A DNA stretch of 64,000 nucleotides from Trachythela sp. YZ-2020 (GCA_016169945.1 JADLSH010000273.1:2027001-2091000), one strand, 5' to 3'. Shown: positions 1-12,150, counted from the stretch's first letter. The notes: a model not told the origin generated them from the letters alone. Translations and numbers: made by a program.

Positions 1-635
1 CTTTAAACTTTAAGTTTAAACTATTTTGAAATGATCCCCGTGTTTCTTTGTGTGTTTAAACCAACTAAAAATATGGCTGGATATTCTATAATCGCTCCGA
101 AAATATTTATTAACAACAACTGCAAAATGTAAAATAATAGTGTGGACACAAGTCACACAAAGAATTTTCCTCCAAAGCGTACGAATGTCTCAATAATAGC
201 ACTTAATATCAGTATTTTATACACTGTTAGGTATACACACACAAGTTGCATGCAGCGCACGGAGGCACTAGGAACAAGAATGCCGTAAATATAGCCTGGT
301 GAAGTCCGTTTACTAGACTTGCTCCAAGTCGACCTCTACTTGTTTGGTCGAGCGACGAAGTCGCGAGCAAAACCGGGCGAGCGCGAGCGAAGAAGTCGCG
401 AGTGCGATGACAAAACTGGGCGAGCGCGAACGACAAAGTCGCCGTTACGGTCACGTAAATATAGCCACTTCGTTCATGTCTTGGCCCACTTCAAAATGCA
501 ATTTGTAAAACTCTGGCGCACTCCCGATCGAAACCGACGGGCACATCCTCCCCAAAATAATGAACGTTCCCTAAATAGTTTTAGTGTTGTGAAATGAACG
601 CATATACAGCGTGATTGTTTCTAACATCAATACTT
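1..635. other. Non-coding stretch, no gene seen
   Basis: AT-rich sequence without a convincing exon. Positions about 345-445 hold a GC-richer, imperfectly repeated block built on words like gggcgagcgcgag and gaagtcgcgag. A related piece (tgctccaag followed by tcgcgagcaaaa) is found near 32088-32108, so this is part of a dispersed repeat. Open frames over it are by-products of the repeat. Confidence 0.5.
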
Positions 636-1043
636 AAGCCCCGTACAGACGAGCAAGTTTTCCTTGACAAGTTCCTTGACGAGTTTATTTGTTCGTGTGT
701 ACGGCAAACAAGTTTTTTTCCATCAATTTTTCCTTGACAAGTTATACGAGCCCGTGTATTAACGACATGCACAAGTGAATACTTCATGGTTATAGTGGCA
801 ATGGCCGCTCAACTAGATCGAAAATAAGTGTGCAGTGGCGTACTGAGCATTTCCTTGTCAAGTTTTCCTTGTCGGCCGTACACACGAACAATTTCCCTAT
901 TTCTAGTCGAAAGCTGGCATGACTAGCTTTTCAACAAGGTTCCTTGTCAAGGAAAACTTGTCAATTTTTTGCCGTACACACGGGCAAATAAAACTTGTCA
1001 AGGGAAACTTGTCAAGGAAAACTTGCTCGTCTGTACGGGGCTT
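636..1043. repeat. MITE-like element with long terminal inverted repeats
   Basis: The left end (aagccccgtacagacgagca, 636-655) is the exact reverse complement of the right end at 1024-1043. Both ends continue inward with repeated ccttgacaagtt words on the left and their complements on the right. There is no coding capacity. The ends look like a non-autonomous DNA transposon, but I could not define a clean target-site duplication, so the superfamily is left open. Confidence 0.75.
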
Positions 1044-3397
1044 TATTCATCAGAAAAAGCTTATCTTTGAGTAGGAATACATCGTCTTGGGCGTCTTGTT
1101 CCGGAAACTATGCCGTCAAAGGAATGTGATGATCCAAAGTTCCGCATGCTAAAACAATTGCCTAACGATCTTGTCTCACATAATTTTACCTGCTGGTCAG
1201 GCGGCACGTTGCAAATTTTTTTTGCTTTAATTCTTAAGGACAACGAACGACTAACAAAAAAACATATCTTCTAAGAAATAATCCGATATTTAAGTTAACA
1301 TCACTGAAATTGACATTTATCGCGAAAGAATGGCGGCATACAGTTTAAAATTAATTTAGTAGGCCGTTTTTGTCGCTTTCAACTAATTTTACAATGTTAA
1401 TATTGTATTGCAAATCAAATGTTGGTTGTACGTTAAGGTGGCTCCCTACAGTAATGCATGAGATGATCGCGGGACGAGTCAAAAACGCGTGGCAAGTACG
1501 CGGACTTTCCCACGCAAATTCGACGATCAAAACAAAACCCGGTTTTTTAAGATAATTTTTACCATTCTGAAAGATTTGTAATAAAAAAACTTTGAATAAT
1601 CCTTAGTTTTATGTGACAAAGCATCAGTAACACCAATGAGTGATTTTAACTATGATACAAATATCGCTTGGATAAAAAAATCTTGACAGTAATATAAAAG
1701 TGAATTTTTCAAAAACATTTTAGATATAATGTTCACTAATAAGAGTATATTAAACATTTCTTAACTATTGTATAAAAACTGCTAACGGATATAAAAGTCG
1801 TTTAGTGATACTTGCATGTTTTTTACAAGTTAAACAGTAAAAATATCACAGTTCTATAGCAAAATACCGACTTGTTCATCTTCAGCAAAATTACAAACTA
1901 GGCAAAAATATGTCCAGCTGTACGGCTGTTGAAGCTCGTGAACTGAGTAAATGGCAGGATTCAACTGGACTTAAATCGATCTAACCCTTCACAGTATTTC
2001 TTGTCCATGGCTCTCAAATATATTGAATAAACGTCAAAATCAAAAGATAAAAACAACATTTGCCACTCGTTTTTGCACGATGAAAGCACAACTTGCGCCC
2101 GCGAACTATCCATTCACTAGTCAGCGACGTTTTCATATAGGGAAATTTCGTCAAGTTGTTGATCCAATTTTTTACCTTTATATGCGTTTTACTCTTTGGT
2201 TTTATCGGTAACCTATCTTCAAATTTTGACCACAAATTTTAATTTTGGTAAATTTTATATATTTCAATTTTTAAAAAAATCGCTAGTGTAGAAATCTTTA
2301 TATAAAATTTTCGAGTTTAAAAAAATTGCACACTGGCGATTTTGATTAAACTTTCATAATAGTTTCAGAACATTATGCTTAAAACTTATATGAAATAAAA
2401 AAGATGGGTCACCGACTTTGTTTTTTAGATACGGACAATTTTATGCGCATAGAACCACATTTCAGGCTTACGTCTTGTTACCATGGCAACGATGACACTA
2501 CCTGAACCGGGTTTTAAATATTCCATAGATGATGAATATTCCCCTCGAGTATAAAACGACCTAAAATAACTGTAGGGAACCACCTTAAGTCTATTTGGGA
2601 GACCCGTGGACTTGGAAGCTATGAACTGCGCGCGAAATTGCGGGCGGGAGGAATTTAAACACGGCGGGCGGGAGGCATCGAAATTGGGAGTGGAGGAATT
2701 GGGAGGCGTTTCTCCTCTCCCAATTTTTTCGCCTCCCGCCCTCTTTAAATTCATCGCGCCCTTTATAACTCCTAAATAAAAACCCCGTTGAGAGAAAGAT
2801 TTGGAGCAGGTCTATACAGGACACGCGCTATTCGCTATTGTTCTCCAAAGGTCGTCATTTTTCCCGCGCGGGCGAAGTGACGTATTTGAGACACGTGATT
2901 AATCAATCACGCGGGTATACCAAGAAATTTGAATGCAGTTCAACTTTCATGCGTGTCCGCGAGCAGTAAAGAGGACAGAAACTTCCAACGCTAGACACCT
3001 ACACCGCAAGTTGAAACATGTTCGCTCCGCCCGCGCCGGCAAAGCGATCGTAATTGAAAACAGTCTTAAGCTAGACAACAGTCCTGAGAAAACTATTTGA
3101 ATGCTGACTACGAAATGTCCCTTGCTACGTCCCTTAATAATTACCCATTTTATGCAAATTTGAATTATGGACATGCCAGATTCGACAAGTCAAACTTAAT
3201 CGAATTTTCTCGAACTATATCACATTCGTGTATGACACAATTTTAATTTCTTTACCTATTTAAAAAGATGCGCGCCACAAGGGCAGGGAACTTCGACGAA
3301 GTGAATCGGCAATTACAGGGTTCCCAAAATTTGGGATCGAAGGATGAAACCTGCATGAAACTCTCCTGACATACATATGTATTGTTTTTATTTATAG
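1044..3397. other. Non-coding stretch, presumably intergenic or intron of the SRCR gene
   Basis: No exon with convincing domain content. At about 2635-2752 there is a GC-rich hairpin in which ggcgggaggc-type words on the left are complemented by gcctcccgcc-type words on the right, around a short loop. The rest is AT-rich and featureless to my reading. It directly precedes the splice acceptor of the SRCR exon, so part of it is probably that gene's intron. Confidence 0.45.
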
Positions 3398-3732
3398 CCA
3401 CCTCTGAACTACAAATCAGATTGAATGGTTCAAGTAACAATATGACTGGAAGGGTTGAAATCTATCTTCCGAAACTTGGCTGGGGCACGGTGTGTAGTAA
3501 TTTCTGGGATATTACTGATGGTAACGTCGTCTGCCGTCAGTTGGGTTTCACTGGAGCGAAGAAGGTCAGTTACCGGGCTAACTATGGCAGAGGAAGTCGT
3601 CCTATATTGCTTTCTGAAGTTCAGTGCTCTGGCAAGGAATCATATATTTGGGATTGCCGTCATAGTGGATGGAATAATCCTTCGTTCTGCGACCTTGGAT
3701 TTGGTCATGAAGCAGGAGTGGATTGTTTCTGA
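3398..3732 (+). CDS. Terminal exon encoding an SRCR (scavenger receptor cysteine-rich) domain
   Basis: This exon encodes one complete SRCR domain followed directly by a stop. SRCR domains are extracellular ligand-binding modules of secreted or membrane receptors. Visible motifs in order are the GRVEIY strand, WGTVCSNFWD, VVCRQLGF, a VQCSG turn, IWDCRHSGW and the closing GHEAGVDC. I count six cysteines, as in group A SRCR domains. The exon follows an acceptor (tttatag, 3391-3397) and starts in phase 1, the usual phase for SRCR module boundaries. The stop is TGA at 3730-3732, and an AATAAA lies about 120 bases downstream. Earlier exons are not recognised in the window and may lie further left. 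The domain is certain; the protein it belongs to is unknown. Confidence 0.9.
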
Positions 3733-3852
3733 GATCACAACCATTCAAAACAAGGATACTGGGTTAGATGTAGAGTAGATTTTCCATTTTTGCTCTATAT
3801 TAGCTAGATGAAACGTAAAAAAAGCAGTTGCATCATAGACAAGAACTTACTA

Positions 3853-3858
3853 AATAAA
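3853..3858 (+). terminator. Candidate polyadenylation signal of the SRCR gene
   Basis: A canonical AATAAA hexamer about 120 bases past the SRCR stop codon, on the same strand and at a plausible 3' UTR distance. Such hexamers are common by chance in AT-rich DNA. Confidence 0.45.
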
Positions 3859-4681
3859 GTCGATTCCATATGATCAAGTAGAACATTTCTAAAATGAAAC
3901 GCTAAGATACCGCCCATTATGTTTTACAACCATTTTCAAAATTACGCGTCTAGCCCGAAAATAATACAAATCTACATGTAGGTTTTAAGTCAAACCGAAC
4001 GTCTGGATATTTCAAAGACTACTAGACTAGCATTATATTGTGTATTTGGTTATGAATGTATTAGCTTTGTAGCTTTTGTTTAAAGAATTGGAATGTTTAT
4101 CGAGATGTTTAGTGATAATTATTGCAAAATGTAACCAATGCAAATAATACATCGTGATCGCAACAGCCTAGCGCGAGATGGTTTGACACACAGTTAAAAT
4201 TATTCTGCTTTTTCGAACTATCAAAGTCGTTCACGAAATAGATTTCTGCTCTGATGCTTTGTTCTTGCTTTAAGTTACTCTATGTACTGTAGCTTCAATT
4301 GCGTTTCAATACTCTCCTTAAAGTGCTGAATATGGCCGTCAAAATGTCGTTTGTTTACAACTTTACATTCGCTATACTTATAGTTTGTGTGAGAGAAAAC
4401 TGGCTTGTCTACTCAAATTATTCACTGTGCCGGTCGCGTAATTTTGAAAACGGGTGTAAGTTGCCAGATTCTAGCTAATTGTGCAACCACTTGATTAGAA
4501 ATGAGTAAATTTAAAAACTATTTGAAACTACAGTTGAGCCATACTGGGAGACAAGATTCAAGAATGAAAATGTTTCAACTTACAACGTGATGAAACGCAA
4601 GTTTAAGGTGTCTGCCTAAATTTACTCAAAGTATATCATTATCAATCAATATATATGCAGGAAATGCATGTCCAGGTGGAA
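3859..4681. other. Non-coding stretch
   Basis: AT-rich sequence between the SRCR gene and the next inverted-repeat element. I see no exon, RNA gene or repeat that I can define. Confidence 0.4.
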
Positions 4682-5051
4682 TTAAGGCCCCGATTACACC
4701 ATACCGGATTGCATTAGAGCGAAGCGATTTTTATACCGGATTGGTCTGTTGTTTACATTACGCCACCGTAGTCCCCATGCGTGTCGCAGAGAAAAATCAC
4801 TTCGCTTTGGAGGTGATATGAAAAGTAATCTGGTATGCGCTGAAGCAGTGTAAACATGGCAATCTTGGTACGATTCGGTACAAAATCCATATTTTGGCCA
4901 AAAAAATTTACTTGTTTCCATGGAATTGGTAAAGAGGAGTAGCTTGATACGGAGCCGAGCGGCATAGTGTAAACACACTTGTTTTTTCTCGTCTGGTATG
5001 AAATGTAATCCGGTATGGAAAGTAATCCGGTATAGTGTAGCTCCTGCCTAA
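4682..5051. repeat. MITE-like inverted-repeat element
   Basis: The left end contains accataccggatt within 4682-4710, and the right end (5023-5051) contains aatccggtatagtg, its imperfect complement. Additional accggatt and aatccggtat words occur just inside each end. No coding content, and no clear target duplication found. Confidence 0.6.
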
Positions 5052-5584
5052 GATGACTTCTGCAAGATATATGTTGCTCTGGCATGATTTTTCGCTTTAT
5101 GTTTCGATTAGAATTTGTAGGACTTGTAATTTGTTGTAGACAACAGTAATTTTGTAGTTTTTAGACGCGTCTCTATAAGAGGATATGTCTGTCCGTTGGT
5201 CGCTCGGTCTGTCTGTCCCCACTTTACCCTAATATATGAAGGAAAATTTGGGGTAATGCTTGTGGGACCAAATTTGTGTAAGTGAAGCATGCCCAGTTAT
5301 GTGAGCACGCGTCATTAGTATTTATTGAAGTATTTGTTCTTGTAATATCGTAATGAATTATGTAATTAGTATAGCTCTGTCATAACCGGCAGTTGCTTTT
5401 GAATTTTCACCCAGTAAAATACTATTAATGCCATCTTTTGTCTGTTTATTTCTATTTCGCATTAAACACCAACTAGAGCTGTAACTAACGTGTTCCGGAT
5501 ATTGTACTACGACTTAAAAATTATTTCCAGTGATTAGAGAACGAACATTAAACAAAACCAAAAGATTTTCTTCTTATCAATCAG

Positions 5585-5770
5585 AATACTCTCGCTGTAT
5601 ATTCTATACCATGTGGTGACTGTGAGAAAAAGTATCTGGGTCAGTCCAAGCACCAGTTTGACACACGTTTAAAAGAACATCAAAAGGATGTTTCAACTTT
5701 AAACCGAAGGGAAATCAGCTTTGTCAGCTTTGTTATTTGCTTCATATTTTGTGCGATTATTGGTGAGTAA
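5585..5770 (+). pseudogene. Penelope-like element fragment, GIY-YIG endonuclease part
   Basis: An open stretch of 61 codons ending in TAA. It contains YSIPCGDCEKKYLGQSKHQF followed by a DTRLKEHQK-type helix. This matches the C-terminal GIY-YIG nuclease of Penelope-like retroelements, where a CxxC pair precedes YxGxT/S and RxxEH. The domain is cut off after about 30 residues of similarity; the rest of the frame is not recognisable. The reverse transcriptase part is absent, so this is a dead 5'-truncated fragment. A second, longer GIY-YIG copy of the same superfamily lies on the opposite strand at 17547-18047. Confidence 0.65.
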
Positions 5771-6905
5771 GTGGATGTTCTCTTGCTATCGTAATATGCC
5801 ATGTTTACCCACTCTTTTACATACATGAGAAGTTAATCAAGTGTATTAATATCCATTCACCTAAACCTTCTATTATTAAGACAATATGTAACATTTGCGC
5901 CATGAGCATGTATAATTAATTCCTTGAGTGGATTTTTACCCACTCTTATTTGAATGCCATTATATTATTAGCCTTATACTTTATTCGATTCTAAAACCGT
6001 GTTATCTCCAATGGTTTATGGTTATACATAAGAGATTAATATGGGAAATACTGAATAGTTATTTTTGTGGTGAGTTAATGCTCGTTTGTTTTCGCTTCTT
6101 TAATCAACTGCATGGTTTACCACAATGGAAATTAAGACGTGCATAATTATACGTTTTATCTATCATGCTCGGTATACCTTCCCCTCTAAATCCCAAGGTG
6201 GTGCTTGGAGTACTTTTTATACGACTCTCTCGCATTAGCGAGCGCAAGGGCCACCGAATTAGCGCAAGATATTTTGATCGGAAACATATTCCGTAGGTAA
6301 CCCTCCCAGGGTTAAGAGGTCCTACTTCTAACACCATGTCTATTTGAAAATAAATCATTAAACCTTAACTTTTTTTCTGTTTTCTTATTTTTAAACTAAT
6401 TCAGTTCAAATCGCACATATAAATGATTTTATGACTTTCAGAACTTCTAATATTTTTTTAAATTTCTCTTATTCCACGCGTGTCTGGAGGTCAAAACACG
6501 CGTGTTCACGCTGCGCGATTCCCTCGCGAGACGACAAATCATGCATGAACAGAATTTATTGGAATACAAAACGAAAATTTTCGTTTATTATATAGTTTTA
6601 AACTGCAATTTTGTTTTGGGCCTCATTTTTCTTTGCGGGGAAAGACTGGAGACGACCTGCAAGAATTTGGCTTCAAATTTCCGGTGGAAGGTAGCGTTCC
6701 AGTCCTATTCAGTTCAATGACCACCCGCGATTGTTGATGCTCGTTTAAATCGCCTTGCTCTTCTTTCCACGGGTATAAATAGCAGTGTGGAATTAGTATA
6801 CTCTCGACACTGTTTTTTTCCCCTATGCGAGTGTCTCGGGGATTAAGTTAGTCTACTCAAGCAGGGGGATTCCAGCGGCATATCTGGTAGCAATGCTTCA
6901 TATTA
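5771..6905. other. Non-coding stretch
   Basis: No recognisable exon. An interval near 6200-6330 contains a GC-richer patch (actctctcgcattagcgagcg) without coding sense. I cannot assign anything further. Confidence 0.4.
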
Positions 6906-7505
6906 GGGACTTTAAGATTGGACGGCTACGGACTACGACTACGGCCGAGCACCGGAAGTAAACTAGGGCGAGGTAGTAGAATTGCCGCGATCCAGCCGTA
7001 GTTGCCTCACGACGGTGGGTAGTCGATGAGTTTCTCGTTGCCGCGACTACGTAAACCAAAATATCAGGAAACATACATAAAAATACATTTAAAAATTATA
7101 AAATACATTTATACATTTAAAAACATCAGGAATATGAAGAGTTCTTGCTAAAAGTAGAATATCGTCTTTCTCTACTCGAAATTCTGCTTTACATTCATTT
7201 GAGTCAAGGTTATCCAAACAAAATGGGTCATATTCCCAGTAAGGATAAATTGGATTTGAAGACTTGAAATACTCATACAAAATTAAAAATTCTTCTTCAG
7301 GTAAATATCCATCCACCAAACCAAAAACCAAATTATTTCTAACATCTTGAAAAGACATCTTGTCTTTGTTTTCCGTACTCCGTATTTAAAATCTTAAATT
7401 CATCTTTCGCGCCATAAACAACGGTACTCGTTCCAGTGCCCACCAATATCGTGGTCGCTCGTCCAACCGTAGTCCCAGTCTGTAGCCGTCCAATCTTAAA
7501 GTCCC
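6906..7505 (-). mobile_element. PIF/Harbinger-type DNA transposon, internally deleted
   Basis: The left end gggactttaagattggacgg (6906-6925) is the exact complement of the right end near 7486-7505, and the match continues inward through gctacggact. The element is flanked by TTA on the left and TAA on the right, as expected near Harbinger 3-bp TWA targets. Its only coding content is the N-terminal part of a Harbinger nuclease on the minus strand, so it is a 600-bp deletion derivative. Confidence 0.75.
7089..7358 (-). pseudogene. N-terminal fragment of a Harbinger-type transposase
   Basis: The frame starts MSFQDVRNNLVFGLVDG and continues through an acidic linker, a WEYDPFCLDN segment and AEFRVEKDDILLLARTLHIP. 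This resembles the start of animal Harbinger transposases and HARBI1-like nucleases, upstream of the catalytic DDE domain. After 89 residues the frame closes and no DDE segment follows inside the element. The inverted repeats sit about 180 bp and 150 bp outside it, so it is the remnant of the element's own gene. Assignment is from pattern memory of the family; the catalytic part is missing. Confidence 0.6.
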
Positions 7506-8670
7506 TAATATAATTACACTTGTGTTACCTGTACTCCAATCTTCCAGGTCTAGCGTTCCCATCCCGCCCTTACCACTCTGTATTGGACAATTTTGCATCT
7601 TCCTCTAACAGTGGCCGCCATACCATCCATACCTCAAAGGATTACGGGCAAGACAAGTGTAAATAGAGCGAGTACTTATTGGCGTCTACAGATATAGGAC
7701 TGTTGTTGTGAAGATCTTGCACGCACTGCCGCTCGAATAAAGTCACAAGGGAGGTTGATATTGTATTTTTCCTTGCCATAATGAAGTAGACATTTTCATC
7801 TGACCAAAATGGCCAATTTTTGAACATCTACCATGGCTGGGTAAATCGCTATGGGATTTCTGTCTGCCTTCTGTTTATAGTTTGACCCGCTATTTGTGCT
7901 TGCTTGAAAATTTAAAATGGCGTCAAAACAGAGTTTCCTTCTGACCATAGTTAATAGAGATGAAATGGTTAGGAAACTCGGCTTTCGCTTTTGTTCTGTC
8001 TTTTTGTTTGCATTTGTGCACGATCACGGTTAATGAATATATTGTATTTTTACGAGTCGACCAATCGAAATGTTCGGGTTTAATCTCCAAACCGTGTTTC
8101 TGAAATATTAATGAATCTAAGACAAAAGATATGGATAAATCTCATTCAATTGGTAGCTGCTTTGTAGTTTGACAAGTTTCGTAACCATGTTATCTTTCTT
8201 GATTATGTTCTGACCTATGAGTATGGTTCTGGCCTCAATGATTACAAAATTTATAATATGCTGATATTTTATATGCCTGGAGCAGTTGCGAAAAATGGAA
8301 CTTAGTCGGCTCTGGACTAGTTCCATCTACTTAACACCTTCTACTATTAATCCTATCGAACGAGATGCCGAGAAAAATCTTGATATTTTATATGTTAATT
8401 TCACTCAATACGACATACGACCAGACTTTGTGCACGCAATACAACGGAATATTGATCTAGAGCTGGCCATCTTCTAATATAAGCGAAAGCAATTTTTAGT
8501 AGGAGTTTAAATAACATTTTGGAGCTTTTTAGAGCTCGTAAAAACACCCCTTAACAGTGTCGCAAGGTACGCGGTTTAAGGCCTAAATTTAAGCAATTAT
8601 ACTTTCTCAAATTTTTCTCCCAACATATCTAGCATAAATCCTCTATCAAGGCCTCCTCTGTTATCTATTT
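7506..8670. other. Non-coding stretch with a SINE-tail remnant
   Basis: Mostly featureless AT-rich DNA. About 8278-8400 carries gagcagttgcgaaaaatg and cgagatgccgagaaaaatct, words shared with the tRNA-derived repeat family seen at 11885-12150 and 30470-30850. It is therefore a worn fragment of that family. Confidence 0.45.
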
Positions 8671-9402
8671 AACAATTAGTCGCCGAAGGCGAGGTGATTA
8701 CAAGCCTATAGTCACTGAGCCGAAGGCGAAGTGACTATAGGCTTGTAATCACCGAGCCTGAGGCGACTAATTGTTTTAGTAGAAATTTCAAAGAGAAAAA
8801 CAAACACAGAAAGTTATGAGGTCAGTTGAAAAGGCTATAGGACAAAATTCAGCGCTTTTCTCAGAGGCCGGTTATTAAAAACATGCCAACAAAAGACGAG
8901 TGTCAAAAACATATCGAAGCGAAACAAAAACAAACAATTTCATGAGAAAAATACTTTGGAAAGGCTCAAATACACAGTAGAATGGTTTTAAAAATATATC
9001 ACAGCTAGGTTTTTGCTGAATATAACGATATAAATGAGGATAAAACGAATAATTTTCAAAATAAACACTTGAGTTGTTGAGCCGTACGGAAAAAGTTTTA
9101 TACATGTTCATTTCAACAGCGAGAAAACTCTGCCTTTCATGGAAGAAAAATAGTGTATTTGTTATCGCTTACCTTTAAAAATGTCAAAAATATATCCTCC
9201 TTTAATTTAGCGGCAGTTTTTTTCATTTAAAACTTTGAATCAGGCTCAAAAAAACGATTTTTGTTTTAAATTCGGCAGCTTGCGAAGAAGCCATTTTGAA
9301 AAAAAAGTGATAGTCACTGAGCAGTGACTATCACTTTTTAGAGGCTCAATTTGGACCAATCAGCATGCAGGAAAATCGATAGTCACCTGGAAATTTCTAC
9401 TA
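8671..9402. repeat. Hairpin-rich non-autonomous element
   Basis: 8671-8775 folds into an almost perfect hairpin: aacaattagtcgcc at the left is complemented by ggcgactaattgtt at the right, with aagcctatagtcact and its complement inside. A second palindrome, aaaaagtgatagtcact with its complement, sits at 9302-9339. Outer words tagtagaaatttc (8777-8789) and gaaatttctacta (9390-9402) form terminal inverted repeats. Most likely a MITE with a second palindromic insertion at its left edge. No coding capacity. Confidence 0.65.
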
Positions 9403-10629
9403 ATTTGACATAGTTGAAGGTGAATGTGCCTATTCGAGAGGAGGCTTCATTTAGAGAGCGGGGGATTTAATACATTTATTCCTGACAAAACGGAGGACGA
9501 TTATTAAAAAGGGGGCTGAATTGAGAGGAGCCTTAAAAAAGAATTTATCAATGTATAATGTAAACGTATTCCCTGTAAACATTGTCTGCACATCAAGGAA
9601 GATATGGTGAATTTTGCTTAATATGATTAATATGGTTAATAATACGCTTTGATATGTGATGTCGAACGATGATGATGAAGAACGTAATAGATTGTAATGA
9701 CCAAACCTCTGCAGAACATCTTTTTGAAATCAATTTTTCAATAAGATTATGCCCCTATGGAATAGCCTGCCGGATGAAATAAACAGGGACCGCTGAGCAT
9801 TTTGTGGATTGGGAAGACTAAAGATCTCCGAGTGCGCAGTGACATTAGTATGGAGTGTTGAAGGCACAAGACCTTTAGGGGCGTATGGAGACATGCTCAC
9901 GAGAAAATTTTGAAATCTACAGTCTCCCAAATGGCATTTCATGCACTTTTGGGGAAGATTTCAGAGCAATGTGGCAAGAATTCTTTCCAAAGCTGCTGAC
10001 TACCAAACTTATACCGATCGTATTTATTGCCAAGACTGAAGAAGAAATTGAAGTGCCTAATTTGATACCTAAAACAAACTGAAAGTAGCGCCAAAAGCCC
10101 GACGATTCCCTGCTAGACGTAAGTAAACAATAAGCACTAGACATAGCCGAGATAATAATGTTTTCTTCAGTCTAACTTCTTTGTGGTTGTAAAAAATTAT
10201 ATTATGTTTAACTATGTGTATTTACTAGAAATCACAAAATGTATGACAATACAATATGTATGGAGCCAAAACCCTCCAGCCCCCCCCCCCCCCCCTGCTC
10301 CGTGGTCCCTGAATAAATCCAATTTTTAGCTAACTGTATCAGCTATGGTTTACGACTCAATACCAGTGCTCAACACGCTCTACTAAAATAATACTAGTCC
10401 TCTATGCTAGTCCCCGAATACTAGTCCTCTATACCCGCGTTCTATATTTCCGCGACGTCCCCGCATGAAATGCGCGCTAGAGGACTAGCACAAAATGTTT
10501 TCCACTATGGCGGAATCGTCAGAATTTGTAAACATGGAGGGATATGCCTAATATCTACAAATCAATGTAAGTATGTCCATACAATATAGATAAAACATGA
10601 AGTCAAAGGAATTATAATAATTTATTTCC
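9403..10629. other. Non-coding stretch
   Basis: No supported gene. Contains a run of about 17 C at 10280-10296. Around 10391-10486 there is a small inverted pair built on ctagtcctct and agaggactag. Confidence 0.4.
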
Positions 10630-11363
10630 AGAATGACAAAAATTGAGGGCAATTATTTTACTATTAAATCGTATCTGCCTATGGACGAACGTTTGCTATT
10701 TTACTCAACTATGATCAAACCTCTATTTTTATATGCTGCAATTACTTGGTCAAACTGTAGCAAAAATAATCTATTTAAGCTACTTAAACTCCAGAAAAGA
10801 GCTGCACGTATCATCCTAGATGCTCATCCACAACATCAATCTGTCGACCTCTTTAACCGTCTAAAATGGATTCCCTTCTATCGCGAAGCTGAAATACGCA
10901 AATGTATACTCGCTTATAAACGTTGTCATAATGAATGCCCTGATTATCTAAATGATATATTACCTCTCAACAGTGATCACCATAATAGAAGAACTCGCAA
11001 TGCACATTGTCTTTTTACAGCACCTCGATATAATAGGGTCACTGAAGGTGGACGTACTTTCTCTGTGAGCACTATGAAATATTGGAATAGTCTCTCGCAT
11101 GAAATTAGATCTGGAACTTCAGTAAATACGTTTAAGAAAGCATTGTTTGTAAATATTTTTAATCAACAGCAAGACATTGAAACATTTGATCTTTAAATTT
11201 ACCACTATTATTGTAAATATATTCCAGATTCATATATCTTAATTTAATTTGTAATCTTGTAAATATTTAATATTCTACTGAACGAGGGCCACTAGGTTAT
11301 TAGTGTTCGCACTATTATGTGTCACCCTCTTAAAATAAAGTTTCTATCTATCTATCTATCTAT
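10630..11363 (+). mobile_element. 5'-truncated non-LTR retrotransposon (LINE) with microsatellite tail
   Basis: Contains the last 187 codons of a LINE ORF2, an AT-rich 3' UTR with AATAAAG (about 11334-11340), and a (TCTA)n tail at 11343-11363. A short tandem-repeat tail instead of poly(A) is typical of CR1/L2/Rex-type LINEs. Truncation at the 5' side is the usual outcome of incomplete reverse transcription. Confidence 0.8.
10633..11196 (+). pseudogene. C-terminal part of LINE ORF2 (downstream of the reverse transcriptase)
   Basis: The open frame covers the conserved region after the reverse transcriptase palm of animal CR1-like LINEs. Motifs seen are the helix LLFYSTMIKPLFLYAAITW, then KLLKLQKRAARIIL, LFNRLKWIPFYREAEIRK and the terminal YWNSLSHEIRSGTSVNTFKK. 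The catalytic YADD box and the endonuclease lie upstream in full-length elements and are absent. The frame itself is free of stops and ends naturally with TAA, so the fragment is relatively young. It codes for no autonomous function. The same C-terminal region occurs, more diverged, at 42515-42856, 43770-44018 and 47560-47852. Confidence 0.8.
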
Positions 11364-11680
11364 AACAGTTATTCTACGAACTCGAGTCGTATATGAGCTG
11401 ATAGCCGACGAGGTGCGATAGCGTCGAGTTGGCTATCAGTCATATACGACGAGAGTGAGTGGAATAACTGTTTTATTATATACACAAGCTCTGGATATGA
11501 ACAGAACATTTCGGCGTACTTTTTTCAAGTAAAACTTGAATTTCCTCTTCAATTTATTGTCCAAATCTGCCAGCCATTTTTCTACTTTTCTCAACTAGCA
11601 GGATATGAGATAATATCCTGCTAATAGAGAACCAACCAGATTGCAGAATACCTCATATCCAGAGCTTGTGTATATAATAA
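11364..11680. repeat. Hairpin plus adjoining inverted-repeat element
   Basis: 11364-11472 is a hairpin: aacagttattc pairs with gaataactgtt, and tgatagcc with ggctatca. It is followed by tattatatacacaagctctg at 11474-11493, complemented by cagagcttgtgtatataata at 11660-11679, with a further inner inverted pair on aggatat. Non-autonomous element(s) without coding capacity. Confidence 0.65.
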
Positions 11681-11987
11681 TTAGTATTAAACACGCAAAC
11701 AGCACGATGTGTTTATATACTTGAAATAGTTGTCATAGTGCATTAGCAATGTTTACAATACGTTGTGTGTTTGTACAATTTTGCATTGTCACTGTATATA
11801 TATACATACTTTATAGATTACAACGTTTATGCAAATCCATATTCTATTTGAAAACTATATATTATGTAAGATTAAAAATAGTTTTATTAATCTTATTGAA
11901 CGAGATGCCGAGAAAAACTCTTGATATTTACCCATACACCATATACTGAACTTTATATACCGAACTTGCGGTTAAAGCTCGGCAACT

Positions 11988-12150
11988 GGACTCTGTAGCT
12001 CAGTTGGTTAGAGCGCTGCACCAGAATCGCGGGACGCAGGTTCAATTCCTGCCAGAGGGCCTAAGTTGCATTTTTCGCAACTGCTCCTGGCTAGGTCTAA
12101 AAATGTATATAAATTTCTGTTCGAGTATTCCATCCACTAACTCCTTCTAC
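11988..12150 (+). mobile_element. tRNA-derived SINE (family B)
   Basis: The head is tRNA-like, with an A box in tgtagctcagttgg, a B box in ggttcaattcc, and partly complementary ends ggactct and agagggcc. It is followed by a non-tRNA body (gcatttttcgcaactgctcc) and a tail that recurs elsewhere. Copies or pieces occur at about 30520-30680 (minus), 30750-30850, 33795-33935 (minus), 57365-57540 and 60415-60566 (minus). The body shared between copies argues for a SINE and against a functional tRNA gene. Confidence 0.75.

Noticed and set aside
2425..2824. Minus-strand open frames at 2.4-2.8 kb
   Set aside because: They run through a GC-rich hairpin repeat and show no conserved motif.
11988..12062. 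tRNA gene
   Set aside because: A and B boxes are good, but the acceptor and anticodon stems are imperfect and the same unit with a common non-tRNA body recurs at several places, so it is a SINE.
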